Source: Dipteronia dyeriana
Lineage: Eukaryota; Streptophyta; Magnoliopsida; Sapindales; Sapindaceae
Assembly: GCA_032871835.1 (NCBI GenBank)
Contig: CM065297.1
Coordinates: 44,145,098-44,209,097, forward strand
Direction of reading: 5' to 3'
DNA: 64,000 bases
Shown here piece by piece: positions 1-11,206 of this stretch; position 1 is the first letter of the stretch; every line of letters starts with the position of its first letter. The position numbers and the translations under genes are program-made. The notes under the pieces were generated by a model. It saw only the letters and a program-made list of their open reading frames with translations, was not told the DNA's origin and did no database searches.

Positions 1-2356
1 TCACATCATGAACCATTTCCAAGTCAATCAATAATTGGCGGAGCCAGACAACCTCTTTAGTAGTTTTGAATGTGGCAACATACTCAGCTTCCAAGGTGGA
101 ATAAGCAATACAATATTGCTTAATACTCTTTAATATGACTGCACCTCCTCTAAGAGTAAACACGGATCCTGATGTTGATCTTCTGGAGTCCGAATTCAAT
201 TGGAAATCAGAATCTACAAACCAAATAGGAATCAAATTCCCTCCAGAGTATACAAGCATATAATCTCTCGTTCTCCTAAGATACTTGAAAATATGCTTGA
301 CTGTTGTCCAATGATCAAGACCTGATTTCGACTGAAATCTGCAAACTATTCCAACAGCAAAATGAATACTTGGTCTAGTGTAGAGCATTACATACATGAG
401 ACTCCCAATTGCCAACGCATATGAAACCCTATTCATGAATTGCTCTTCATGCTCATTCTTAGGAGCTTGTACCTTAGAAAGTTTGACTCTATGTCTGAAA
501 GGTAACATACCTTTCTTGGAATCTTGCATGGAGAATCTAGACAAGATTTTGTCTATGTATGAAGATTGGGATAATGCAATCGTTCTATTCTTTCTATCCT
601 TTATGACTTGGATACCAAGAATATAACTTGCTTCTCCTAAGTCCTTCATATCAAATTGTTTTGCTAACCATTCTTTTACTGATGTCAATACACCTACATC
701 ATTTCCGATGAGTATTATATCATCAACATAAAGAACTAGGATAACCAACTTGTCGCCTTTGATCCTTTGTATACACATGGTTCATCAAGGTTTTGAATAA
801 ATCCAAAAAATTTCACATCTTGATCGAACCTTATGTTTTAGGATATGGATGATTGCTTCAATCCATATACGGATCCTTGCAACTTGCAAACCTTTTGCTC
901 CTGGCCCTTTCAATAAATCCTTCTATTTGCATCATATAGGTGCTTTCGTCAAGATTTCTATTGAGGAAAGCTGTTTTGACATCCATTTATCAAATCTCTA
1001 AGTCTAGAGATGTCGTAATGGATAAGAGTATCCTAATAGATTTTAGCATGGCCACAGGAGAGAAGGTTTCCTCATAATCGATACCTTCTTTCTGTGTGTA
1101 ACCTTTAGCTACCAATCTAGCCTTAAAGGTTTCCACCTTTCCATCTATTCCTCTCTTTCTCTTATATACCCACTTGCACCCAATGAGTTTTATCCCTTTA
1201 AGCAAGTCCACAAGAGGCCAAACTTTATTTTTAAACAAAGATTCAATTTCGGATTGCATTACCTTTTGCCATTGTCGACAATTAACATCTTCCATGGCTT
1301 CCTTGTACCTGTATGGATCATCATCATCCGAGAGATTCTTTACCAATTCTCTTAGATCGATGTAACTCTTGGGTTGTCTACTAACCCTCCCACTATGACG
1401 AGGAATGGTAGGTTGTTGATCTTGTGTTTGTACAAAACTTACAATCTGGCTAGGTTGTGAAACCTCATTTGGAATTTTATCTTCTGAAAGCTCATTCAAG
1501 ACAATTCAACTTTTAGGCACAAAATTATTCATATAGTCCTCTTCTAGAAATTTAGCACTTGTCGAAACAAATACTTTAAGATCCGAAGGACTATAGAAAT
1601 AATGTCCTTTGGTTTCTTTTAGATACCCTACAAATATGCATGTTTCTGAACGGGACTCCATCTTTTCTGTCTTTTCTTTTAACACATGAACAGGACATCC
1701 AAATATCCCTAAGTATTGTAAATTAGGCTTTTGCCCAGTCCACATCACATGCGGTGTTTTAGGAACCGACTTAGATGGTACATCGTTTAGAATGTACATA
1801 GTGGTTTGCAAAGCATATCCCTAAAAAGAATTAGGAGCGTTGAATAACTCAACATAGACCTAACCATGTTCAAAAGAGTTCTATTCTCCTTTCTGCCACC
1901 CCATTTGTTAAGGTGTACCTGGCAAAAAAAACTAAGAAATTATCCCATTATCATTAAGATATTGCCGAAACTCACCATATAGATATTCTCCACCATGATT
2001 AGATCTCAAGATTTTTATGTGTTTCTCAAGATGATTTTCTATTTAAGATTTAAATGATTTGAACATGTCAAATGCATCTGACTTATGTCTTATGAGATAC
2101 ACGTAACCAAATCTCTAGTACTCATCCGTGAAAGTGTTGAAGTACTCATATCCATCTCTAACCTGAATGCTTATAGGACCAAACACATCAGTGTGGATCA
2201 ATCCTAAATATTCAGTGACTCTTGTGCCTTTCATCTTGAACGACCTTTTGGTCATCTTACCTTCCAAACAATATTCACAAGTTGGTAGATCATCAACCTT
2301 TAAGTCACTTAAAGGTTCATCACTAACAAATCTTTTGATCCTATCAAGGCTAATAT
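1..2356 (-). pseudogene. Copia A: pol remnant (integrase, reverse transcriptase, RNase H), 3' part
   Basis: This is the 3' half of a family 1 copia polyprotein, read right to left and cut by the window edge. From high to low coordinates it holds the GAG-pre-integrase and integrase core (about 2356-1812, degraded), the integrase C-terminus (1811-1506, with GYLKETKGHYFYSPSD), the RT N-terminus (1499-990, with [11 protein letters not shown] and [20 protein letters not shown]), the RT catalytic YVDD (codons 730-719, intact) and the start of RNase H. Stops and frameshifts separate the pieces, including one near 990 just before the QMDVKT motif. It is interrupted at 2356 by solo LTR S1, and its 5' half resumes at 17029. 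The family assignment is firm. No functional protein is expected. Confidence 0.93.
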
Positions 2357-3621
2357 TGTAGGGAAAAATCGGTTCGAAACGAGGAAAAAGCGTAAAATTA
2401 GGGTTTGATATATTTAAAAATTTTCCTTTTAATAAAAGAACTTTAACCCTAGATTAATTGACATATAATAAAAGAATTGTACCTTTTTCTCATGACGATT
2501 GAACTACAACGAATTGAATCCGTAATATCTTCCAATCCAATCACGAACGTGAATCACCTAGGAGTGTGGGCTTCATTTCTTTAAATTGAATACCTGAGGA
2601 TGGAAACAAACAAAATCTCTTTCTTTGTTAGTCATAGTTATCCTCCAAGAAGAAAAACAAAGAACGGTAGGTCACTTGTGAATTATCAATCAATTTGATT
2701 GAAACTCGTGTGAACCTTGATTCGATGTTGTATATAAAACCTTATGATGAAAAGGCTACTAGTGCACTATTGAAAACAAAAATTGTTCTTTCTTCCTTTT
2801 CTTCTTTACCGAATTTTCACACACCAATCTTTTAAGTTGGAAGAATTATCTAGAACAAGAACCGGATTCTCTACACTCAATATTCTCTCTTGGCCAAAAT
2901 TTCTCTCCTTTAAATTAGGGCTTGGCTGAAATTTCTCTCCAAGAAAAAGGTAATGGCCGAATTGTTTTTCCTCTAAAAATTAGGTTGGCCGAATTCTACA
3001 CTATCATATATAAAGTGGCTGAATTCTTCATCCTTTTAATTTAGGAGACCAAATCCTCCCCTAAGAAGGATTTACTAGGTGGGCAAAAATCCTTTCCTTA
3101 GGAGGATTTACTTGGTGGGCAAAAGTCCTTTCCTTATGAGGATTTGCTTGGTGGGTAAGAGTCCTTTCCTTAGGAGGATTCTTTTCTACACCAAGACTCC
3201 TAATCCAACTCAAATAGTGTACTTATTCAATAACCAATTATTGAATATAATTAAATTGTGAGTAAATTAAAACTTTCTAATTTGACCAATTGTCAATTAG
3301 AGTTTTAATAGAAATCAAATACTTCCTAATTTGACTAGATAAATAAATTCCTATTATTTATCTACTTATCAAATATAGTATTTGCTACTTATCATATTAC
3401 CAACAATAATATGACTCTAGCAGACCATCTTTTACTAGAAAAAAAGATTTTGAATTTTAATTAAATAATTAATTAATTAATTTCTATTTAATTAAATAAT
3501 AAAATAAAAAACAATATATAAGACTAATAAATAGTCCCTTGCCACCCAAGCCTAAATATGGGCCAAATATTGTTTTCCCAATTTTATTAAATCCATTAAA
3601 CTTAAATAAAAAGTCCACACG
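2357..3621 (-). repeat. Solo LTR S1 (family 1), segment 1 of 3
   Basis: First part of a family 1 LTR lying in minus orientation inside copia A. On the plus strand it opens TGTAGGGAAAA, the complement of the family 3' terminus TTTCCCTACA. Its host element shows the 5-bp duplication AATAT at 2352-2356 and again at 17024-17028, directly after the other LTR end. No internal region or PBS is attached, so it is a solo LTR. Two later insertions split it; the three pieces total about 2,384 bp, matching the 2,360-bp LTR of B. A TATA-like stretch lies near 3005-3013. Confidence 0.93.
3068..3180 (-). repeat. 36-bp tandem repeat upstream of the LTR TATA box
   Basis: GGATTT blocks start at 3068, 3104 and 3140, with a partial GGATT at 3176, giving an exact 36-bp period. 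In LTR sense the unit contains the core ACCAAGTAAATCC. The array lies just upstream, in minus sense, of the TATA-like stretch near 3010. Related but fewer units occur at the same LTR position in B, C, D, F and G. The chance reading frame on the plus strand is an artefact of the repeat. Confidence 0.85.
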
Positions 3622-3745
3622 TGAAAATACAAACACGGTTATATTCTCAAGGCTAACCTATGAGAAGGGGGGGTGAATAGGTTAGACACCTTTTTCGACT
3701 CCCTTAGAAACAAACAAAAGTTTGTCCCTCTAGATTGCTTGTATC

Positions 3746-3750
<5 letters not shown>

Positions 3751-3782
<32 letters not shown>
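3751..3782. repeat. (AT)n microsatellite
   Basis: Uninterrupted AT dinucleotides inside the family 3 solo LTR. Confidence 0.95.
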
Positions 3783-3786
<4 letters not shown>

Positions 3787-4119
3787 TAAATACGCTTAGT
3801 CAATATATAAAACAAGTAAAGTGTGATACAAACAAGTAATGGTAACACATACACAATCTATATCATAGAAAGGAAGTCAACTTACATAAAGAGTTCTATC
3901 CTTAGTATTTAAATAACAAGTACAAATATAAGAGAGATAGAGATAGAGAAAAGTTGACACAAGATATAACGTGGTAAACCTCCGAAGAGGAAACATCCAC
4001 GAGTTAGCAACCACCGGCAAACAAAATCCACTAGTAGATAAGACAAGTACAATCTCTCAAGTGACCCCTTCACTTAGAAACTACCCTCCTATCCAACTCA
4101 TGAAGATGTCGCCCTCATG

Positions 4120-4420
4120 CTCAACAATCTGAGGTCTCACACCTCTTGTCATGACTTCCTCGCTCACCTAACCGGATCCTCATGACCCAAGGCAAGACTT
4201 CTTGTTCAACTATCTGAGTCCTCCCGACTCTAGTCAAGACTTCCTCGCTCACCTTTTTGGATCCTCACAACCCTAGGCAAGACTTCATGCTCGACTATCT
4301 GAGTCCTCCCGACTCTAGCCAAGACTTCCTTGCTTGACAATCTAAGGTCTCACACCTCTTGCCAAGACTTTCTTGCTCAACAACATAGGTATCACACCTA
4401 TTGTCAAGACTTCCTTCTCA
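4120..4420. repeat. Degenerate ~50-bp direct repeats in the family 3 LTR
   Basis: About six diverged units are built from a 'CAATCTGAGGTCTCACACC' or 'CTATCTGAGTCCTCCCGAC' type block, followed by 'CAAGACTTCCTCGCTC'. Unit lengths vary, so the array looks old. No reading frame is kept across units. Confidence 0.75.
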
Positions 4421-5416
4421 CAAGGCATATAGGTGATCATGAATGCAAAACGTAAACAAGCACGCAACATGGAATGTTATGATCAACACATCCTATGGAA
4501 AATACTAGACATGAGCATGAATGCACAAAACAAATATAGTCTAGTCAATCATGCATGTTTAATCCATCTAGATCGTGCAAGATATGTTCAACATTAATTA
4601 ATACATGCATAGATCAAAAACTTGAATCACAAGATATGTTCAATTAATCATAAAATCAAGTTTAAATCACATAAACCAAAAACATACTAAAATCATATGA
4701 CATAGTCATTTAGATTTAAGCTAAATTTCTAGAGCATATTCCTATACATAAATCAACAAAACACATGAATAGCTCAAAAGAACATAAGCACATGTATCAT
4801 GGTGAGAATTCGGCCAAGAGAGCCTAATACATGTGAGGAACTATTTTTTTTCTTCACAAAATCAATCAATCAAAGATCATCAAATAGTCCTAGAATCAAA
4901 GCTAGCACAATACAATCCCAAACATGTGAAAACATAGGCAAAATCAAAACCTAACTCAACATGTAAGATTTCAATTGAAACTCAACCTAGCTTTAAAAAA
5001 GTTCAAAACTCAAATCAAAACACTCACAATACAGATATATATGTTGAAGAAGAAAACCCAAGGCAATTGGCCTAGTTTTAAAAGAAAACTTTAAGAGAAA
5101 ATCAATACCTTAGTTGATTTTGGTGCAGTCCCGTTTTTGTGTGTTTAGACTCCAAAAACAGTAATAAAACTCACTCAAACCTTCAGAGAAAAGATGGAGG
5201 TTGAATAGAAAAACAATATCAACTTTGAATCACTAAAGTCGAAGTTCAAATGAAGAAGTTATAGTGTTTGGAAGGTGAGAAAATGTAGAGAGAAAATTTC
5301 TGCACACAATTTTTAAATTTCTTCTTAGAATGAAATGTGAGAGGGAAGAGGAATATAAATGAGAGGGAAAGAATGAAGGTAAAAGACCAAATTGCCCTCC
5401 TTTATTATTGCTTCCC

Positions 5417-5519
5417 CGAGATGGCGAGTGGGCATCTCGAGGCAGCAAGGAGTTGCAGCCGAGATGGCCACACGCCATCTCGGGCTTGCACCTCTTGTTG
5501 GCCTTTGGCCAAGGTGCAA
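5417..5519. other. Cluster of three GC-rich inverted repeats
   Basis: Three potential stem-loops lie within about 100 bp. CGAGATG (5417-5423) pairs with CATCTCG (5433-5439). CCGAGATGGC (5459-5468) pairs perfectly with GCCATCTCGG (5474-5483) across a CACAC loop. TTGGCC (5498-5503) pairs with GGCCAA (5507-5512), with outer arms TTGCACC (5486-5492) and GGTGCAA (5513-5519). They form a GC island in an otherwise AT-rich solo LTR. Their role is unknown. Confidence 0.8.
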
Positions 5520-5955
5520 CTCCCTTGCATTCCTCTCGCGTTCTTTAATCGTTCTTCGACCTCCAAACTCAGAATTCGAATCTATTTTCGGATTAAAAAC
5601 CATAACTCTCTCACGGACATGGACATATAAGATACTCAACCCATAAATTAATAATTTGACTTGATATACGAAGATGAAGACAATGTATGCAACATGAGTT
5701 GAAAGTGTAGTATCTTTTGACTTAGAATTTGAAATCAATAGTATGAGTAACCGAAATGACCGGAACTCAATCAAGAAGGATTTAAGACTAAATTCAAGTT
5801 CAATGTCCATGTTATACAAACATATACACATACAAACAATTCACACTAGAATGCAAACTACATAGAGATAGTCTCCAATCATGCATTTTCTAAAACATGT
5901 TATTTCCATACCAATGCATGAGCATTCATCTTCAAGTGTGTGAATGTGTTATACA

Positions 5956-6115
5956 TGGTGCGCAACAATGTAGGGACACATATGAATGAATTGTATTGTG
6001 CCTATAATGGTTCACAACGATGTAGGGACACAAATGTATGAATTGTGTGTGTGTGCCTATAATGGTGCACAACGATGCAGGGACACAAATGTATAAATTG
6101 TGTGTGTGTGCCTAA
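5956..6115. repeat. 52-55-bp tandem repeat, three copies
   Basis: Units start at 5956, 6008 and 6063 and share 'CAACGATGTAGGGACAC' followed by 'TGAATTGT' and a TG-rich tail. The second and third units contain a short GT run absent from the first, which explains the change in period. The array lies in the family 3 solo LTR. Confidence 0.85.
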
Positions 6116-6322
6116 GCCTTGTAAGAGAAAGATAAGGTCTTAGTATACCTTTGTAGAACCATATTACATCCTTTCTCTTTGAAGACTTTGAACTTGCTTT
6201 GACTAGTTGTTCCTTCTTCCTTGAAGCTTGAATCATCATAAATCTAAACAACTAAATCATTACAAGTAAACATCATTTTGATATGTAATTAATGCCAACA
6301 CAATCTAAAACCCAGCAACACG

Positions 6323-6582
6323 TGAACTAGACTCATTCTTACTGAAAGAAATAAGTCCACAAGCCTTAATACAATTGTAGATGGACCCATAAATTGGTCC
6401 GGTAAAATATATCAAGTGATCCATGCAAATTCGTATGGATTGGGGATCTTGGCGGACTATCTAAATTTAAGCTCCAATAGACATAACCTAATCACAAACA
6501 ATAAAAGATTCACTTAGGTCCAATCTATTAATTTTAGTTCATTTCATTAAAAAACTAAAATTGAACTCTCAAAAAAAGATAG
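6323..6582 (-). repeat. Solo LTR S1 (family 1), segment 2 of 3
   Basis: Middle part of S1 between its two insertions. It continues the family 1 LTR sequence after the right-hand ACACG copy and ends with GATAG (6578-6582), the left target duplication of element H. Confidence 0.93.
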
Positions 6583-7652
6583 TGTTGGGGTTTATGCCCT
6601 AAAGATGTAATTTGTAAATGGATTTATGAAATAAATAAAAAAGAAAAGTTCAATTCATTCTTGTTATGTTATTTATTTTACAAACTTGTACATATATTTA
6701 ACATCCAAGATTGCCAAATGTAATCTCAATCAGTGTATATGAGTGTCATATACGGATGGATACAGTAAGAGACGTGCAATCTAAAGAGTCCATAGATAAC
6801 AAAAAAGTTGGGTACTTTATTTGTGGTTAATCTATCGCAGCGGTCCATTCCGTAATGTTTGATGATTCTATCCTGAATCACTCATATGAGATATGGGAAT
6901 GGAGGCATCTTGTATGATGTGATCATATAGGACTGGGTCATGATCTATATAAATCTCTTACCAAGATCCGTTTACTGATGAGATTCATATATATCAAATA
7001 ATGATGTCTATATATGGGTGATCTTAATCCTGAGTGTCATATCGACCTCTTCAGATTAAATCGTAGTCTTTGATATACCATGGGTGAGGTCAGATGTATT
7101 TCCTGATCAATATACTCCATAAATTGGGACTGCGGTTTGGCTTGTGGCTGGGAAGGTTTGTACACAATAGTGGAATTCAGTCCTTCTTGTGAGAAGTAGA
7201 TGGTAGTTCCTTAAGGGTTGATTCGGGGCTTGGACAATATGAGCGCTCTCTTAATTCCGTAAGGAAATATAATTTATTGTCCATTAGAGAATCAACGGTA
7301 CTTAAAGGATATATGTAATTAGAGGGGTATAACAGATATTATGACCCATCTCTAATTATGAACTACTGTGGAGGATCATACTATGTGTAATAGCTATATC
7401 GATGGATACCGAGTTGTATCGATGTGTGTAAAAGCGTCTACAAATGAGAGAGTGTAGATTAAGGTTTTTAGTGGAATAACACCGGAGTTAATAATCAAGG
7501 AATATTAATTAAAGAGTATAATTAATGACTCTAAGGATTACTGGAGCTCAAAACACTGTAGGTTCATTAGTCCCCTTGTTAGCCCGATCGATTAAGGTAA
7601 CAATGGTCATGGTTAATTAATTAGATTGTCCAGTTAATTGTATTACAAAAGT

Positions 7653-7695
<43 letters not shown>

Positions 7696-8645
7696 GGGAA
7701 TTAATTGAATAATGAGATTATTTTATTAATGAATGTTAATATTTAAATTAATTAAATTATTAGATTATTTAATTCTATTGACAATTATGAATTATTAATT
7801 AACTATTACTTGGAGGGTGTTAGTTGATATATGGATTTAGATGAAGATAAAATAATAGGATTATTTTATTTTACTAAATCATTCTAAGTATTTGAATTTA
7901 AGTTTAGATTTAAAATACTTAATATCACTTTTAATATATTAGATATATTTGAAAAGGATAATTAAAAGATATATATCAATTATAACACAAGAGATTGCAT
8001 TGGATGCAAATTGGTGAGTGCACATATATAAGTGTTTGTATAGGATACAAACAAGGATATATATATATGTATATATATATAAGAGAAAAAAAATAGAATT
8101 TATATATAAATGCAAGAGCAGGCGTGTGGCATAGATTAGAAAATGAAAAAAAAAGTTGATTTTATTTTAGTGTGTACCTGATACACATGCAAAAAAAAAG
8201 GAAAAAAATTAAGTCAATTTAAGTTTTGTATAAGATGCAATTTATGTGTGCATGAGATCAATTCACCAAATTGAGAAGAAAGAGTTTCTTCAAGTATTTT
8301 ATCTACATCCTCCATTCAATTTCCTGAGACCGTGATGCGCCCACACACAGTTACCAGTTCCGGGAGATAGACAGGATCACATCGTAAAGTGAATGAGTCT
8401 CCAAACGTTGGTAAGAGTGGTTCAGATAGGAGCATATCATAAAGTGAAGGAGCCTCCAAACGTTGGTAAGATTTTCATCTTCTTATTATATTGATTACAA
8501 TTTCCTGTATGTTACATATTGTATGTATTAGTTTCGAAAAATAATTACGATCCCAAGTTCGCTGGTCCTAGATACAAATTATGATCAGTATTAAAAAAAA
8601 TTAAAACCTAGTTCCGTTGCGTAACCGGTGAACGGGGTTTCAACA
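6583..8645 (+). repeat. 5' LTR of copia H
   Basis: Runs from TGTTGGGGTTTATGCCC to GGGGTTTCAACA. It aligns end to end with 14152-16159 and with the solo LTR at 27831-29943. It contains a long AT microsatellite (about 7656-7693) that is much shorter in the 3' LTR. Confidence 0.96.
8025..8032 (+). promoter_or_regulatory. Candidate TATA box of the H 5' LTR
   Basis: TATATAAG lies in a GTGCACATATATAAGTG context that is repeated exactly in the 3' LTR at 15531-15538. Its position in the 3' third of the LTR is plausible for a U3/R promoter. Other AT-rich stretches nearby could also serve. Confidence 0.45.
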
Positions 8646-8647
8646 AT

Positions 8648-8660
8648 TGGTATCAGATCC
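8648..8660 (+). other. Primer binding site of copia H
   Basis: TGGTATCAGATCC begins two bases after the 5' LTR end. It matches the usual plant copia PBS complementary to the 3' end of initiator methionine tRNA (TGGTATCAGAGC), with a change near the end. Confidence 0.92.
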
Positions 8661-10369
8661 TGATTTATTTTTCGGAATAGGAAACTGTTTTCGATGTTCC
8701 TATATGTATGAATGTGTAGGAACCATCTTTATGATTGTATGAATGTTTATAATTAAATTGTTTAATTTAAACTTGGTTGATCATAATTTTTTATGGTATT
8801 GTGGATTTAGGGTTTATGGGTTGTACAATTTTTTTATTTTTTTATTATTATATTTTTATTTTATTGTTATTGTATTGTAATTAAAAAAATTGTAACCTGT
8901 AAACGAAGAACTGGAAATGCGCACGACGACGGTACTGTTCACGGTGGCAGTACTGTTTACCAGGGAGGGGGAGCTACTGTTCACTGAATACTGTTCACCA
9001 GTACTGTTCATGTGGTACTGTTCACGCGGTACTGTTCATGCACGGTTCCATTTGCAAGTGTTGCTTAGTACGTTCCGTGCAGATTTCCCGTTTTGGATTC
9101 ATAAGATGAATCAAAGTGACTTGAAGAAACTGAAAGATATTTGAGGTTACTAGAAGACCAAGGAATGCCTTGGGGAATTTTTCATAATTTTAGATTTCAA
9201 TATTTTTTAGGTTAAATAATCCAAAGTACTCGTTCAATTCATGTATGCTTTATATTATGTGATGATAAAAGCATTGTCATGCATACGTATGTCATTTAGA
9301 TTAGATGTGCCTACACAAATATATTTGATATGTCATACATGCATCATAGCGTGATACTTTATGTATTTTTTTATTGTGATTAAAATAGGTAAATAGATAA
9401 ATTACTATGAATAATGAGATTAGTTTTTTAATTGTTAGAAAACTTGGTAATTCTCATTAATATTAATCTAGTTATTAAAGAGTTTAATAAGTTAGATTAA
9501 AGTCATTTATTTTTATTAGGATTATTTTGATTAATAACCTAATAATAAATGGTCCGAATAAAGTGTTAGGGTTTTAATAGTTAAAACTTGGTAAACACTA
9601 TCATAATAATCTGACCACAGTAAAAAGTTTATAAAGGCTCAGATTATTCACTGATAAATTAGATTTTTAACTGTTAAAAATCATTAATAATTTATTATTT
9701 AATTAGAATTCGTTTCTAATTAGTTAATGCGCTAGATAACTTGATTAAAGTTAGTCATTTAATCTTGTAGAGTCTAGGTGCATTAACGGTTAATAGAAAA
9801 CCCTATTTTTAAAATAGTGAGTGGGAGAGGGATATATGACATATATATCCCCCAGTCTCCATCATTAGTTCAACATCGTGAGATCCGAGTGGGGCCTCGT
9901 GACGACTTTGCTTTTGTCCTCCCTAAAGAGGGTTTCAACAAAAGTCAATACAAAGGTTGACTTCCTAATGTATAGGATTTCTGAGGGTATTTCGGGATTG
10001 ACCTACCCTAAGGCAACAATTCTCGAGTTAAGGTCATGAGATCTAAAATGGTGGGTTACACTCACGAATGTTTTGATTAAGTTTGTTAATTAAAAACCTG
10101 ACTGAATGAACGATGGTTGAATGATATGGAATAAGAGTTATTCTAGAATATCATTTGATTGATAATGTCTCGGTCCAACATGCAAAGTCTTGACTGACCC
10201 TAAGGCGGCACTTCTTTGTTATATGTTGGATTGTCGTGGTATAGTAACTAGCTTTAGGGTAGTTATAGTTCGTTAAACATGTGCTTGCATCATGTTTAAA
10301 TTTATGCCAAATCACTCGTACTTGTTTTAAATAAATGACTGAATGAATGTTTTATTTATTTCAGCAATA
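8661..10369 (+). other. Untranslated leader of copia H
   Basis: About 1.7 kb between PBS and gag. It is AT-rich and has no credible coding frame. Its only conspicuous structure is the TACTGTTCA repeat cluster at 8932-9039. Confidence 0.75.
8932..9039 (+). repeat. Cluster of seven TACTGTTCA-type motifs in the H leader
   Basis: Copies of NTACTGTTCAY start at 8932, 8950 (TACTGTTTAC variant), 8974, 8988, 9001, 9015 and 9029. Spacing is irregular (13-24 bp) and shortens toward the 3' end, so this is an interspersed motif rather than a strict tandem repeat. It is the most GC-rich part of the leader. Confidence 0.85.
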
Positions 10370-11203
10370 ATGTCTTCTGCATTACTTCAAATTCTCGCAA
10401 ACGACATATTAACCGGTGATAACTACACTAAGTGGAAACTTAACATTAATGCAATTTTTTGTTACTCAAGGCCACAAGTTTGTGCTTACGAAGAAATTTC
10501 CTCCAATGTCTGCTGCCAATGCCACACGAACTGTTCATGAGGCATACCAATGATGGGTCTCATCTAATGAGAAGGCCCGAACATATCCGTTGGCTTCTAT
10601 GATAGACGTGCTTGTCACAAAGCATGAAGCAATTACTTCAGTATTCGACATGAAGCTATTGGTTCCGCTATGCTCGTTCGTATGAAGGAAGGTACATCAG
10701 TTCGGGAACATGTCCTGAGCATGATGTCCTACTTCAACATGGTAAAAGTCAATGGCGGGGCCATTAATGAACCCAGTCAAGTGAGTATCATACTAATGAC
10801 TCTTCCAAAGAGTTTCAATCAGTTTAAAAGCAACTACGAGATGAATAAGTTAAGGTTCAGTCTCATACAATTGCTCAATGAGCTCACTACCTTTGAGTCC
10901 TTGACTAAGGACAACATGGTAAAGACCGGTGAGGCAAGTGTTGTCGAACCATCTTTCTCCAATTTTAGGAAGAGAAAGAGGTCTACTGGGAAAGGGAAGG
11001 GTAAGCCCAAACCTAAGAAAGCCCAAAGAAAGAAGAAGTCCAAGAAAAGTAAATCATTGGAAGATGATTCTTCACCCTGGATTGTTGATTCGGGGGCCAC
11101 TAACCATGTTTGTTCTTCTTTGCAATGGACTGATTCTTGGACACAACTAAAGGAGCAAGGCTTCTCAATGAATGTGGGGTCAAGGGATATCGTGTCGGAA
11201 TGA
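10370..11203 (+). pseudogene. Copia H: gag and protease remnant
   Basis: The start is the ATG at 10370, giving MSSALLQILANDILTGDNY, a typical copia gag N-terminus. An extra T in a T6 run (10455-10460) breaks the frame. The shifted frame continues the gag sequence (ANATRTVHEAYQ) to a TGA at 10551-10553. A deletion of the mid-gag segment near 10640 precedes the better preserved C-terminal part (SVREHVLSMMSYFNMV). A Lys/Arg-rich stretch then runs straight into the protease active-site motif WIVDSGATNHVC (Asp codon 11087-11089). The CCHC zinc knuckle normally found between these is absent. A TGA at 11201-11203 interrupts the frame, which otherwise continues into integrase. Confidence 0.9.
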
Positions 11204-11206
11204 GCA

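Larger units (their letters stand above)
3622..6317 (-). mobile_element. Solo LTR, family 3 (copia-type), 2.7 kb
   Basis: A 2,696-bp insertion in S1. On the plus strand it begins TGAAAATACAAAC and ends AACCCAGCA, so it has TG...CA ends on both strands. It is bounded by the 5-bp duplication ACACG at 3617-3621 and 6318-6322. In minus orientation the C-run CACCCCCCC lies near its 3' end (about 3680), a sequence I recall as common near the 3' end of some plant copia LTRs, which suggests minus orientation. It has no internal domain, PBS or coding frame. It carries an AT microsatellite, degenerate ~50-bp repeats, GC-rich hairpins and a 52-55-bp tandem array. Copia assignment is inference; the insertion boundaries are seen directly. 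Confidence 0.82.

Noticed and set aside
3079..3261. 60-codon plus-strand frame with internal repeats
   Set aside because: It is a translation of the 36-bp LTR repeat, antisense to the LTR.
5233..5831. Overlapping frames of up to 168 codons on both strands in the family 3 LTR
   Set aside because: They overlap a GC-rich hairpin cluster, show no recognised domain and lie wholly inside a solo LTR with a target duplication.
3622..6317. DNA transposon with a 9-bp target duplication (Mutator-like)
   Set aside because: ACACGTGAA flanks the insert if four bases are read into it, but no terminal inverted repeats exist. TG...CA ends with a 5-bp ACACG duplication fit a solo LTR better.
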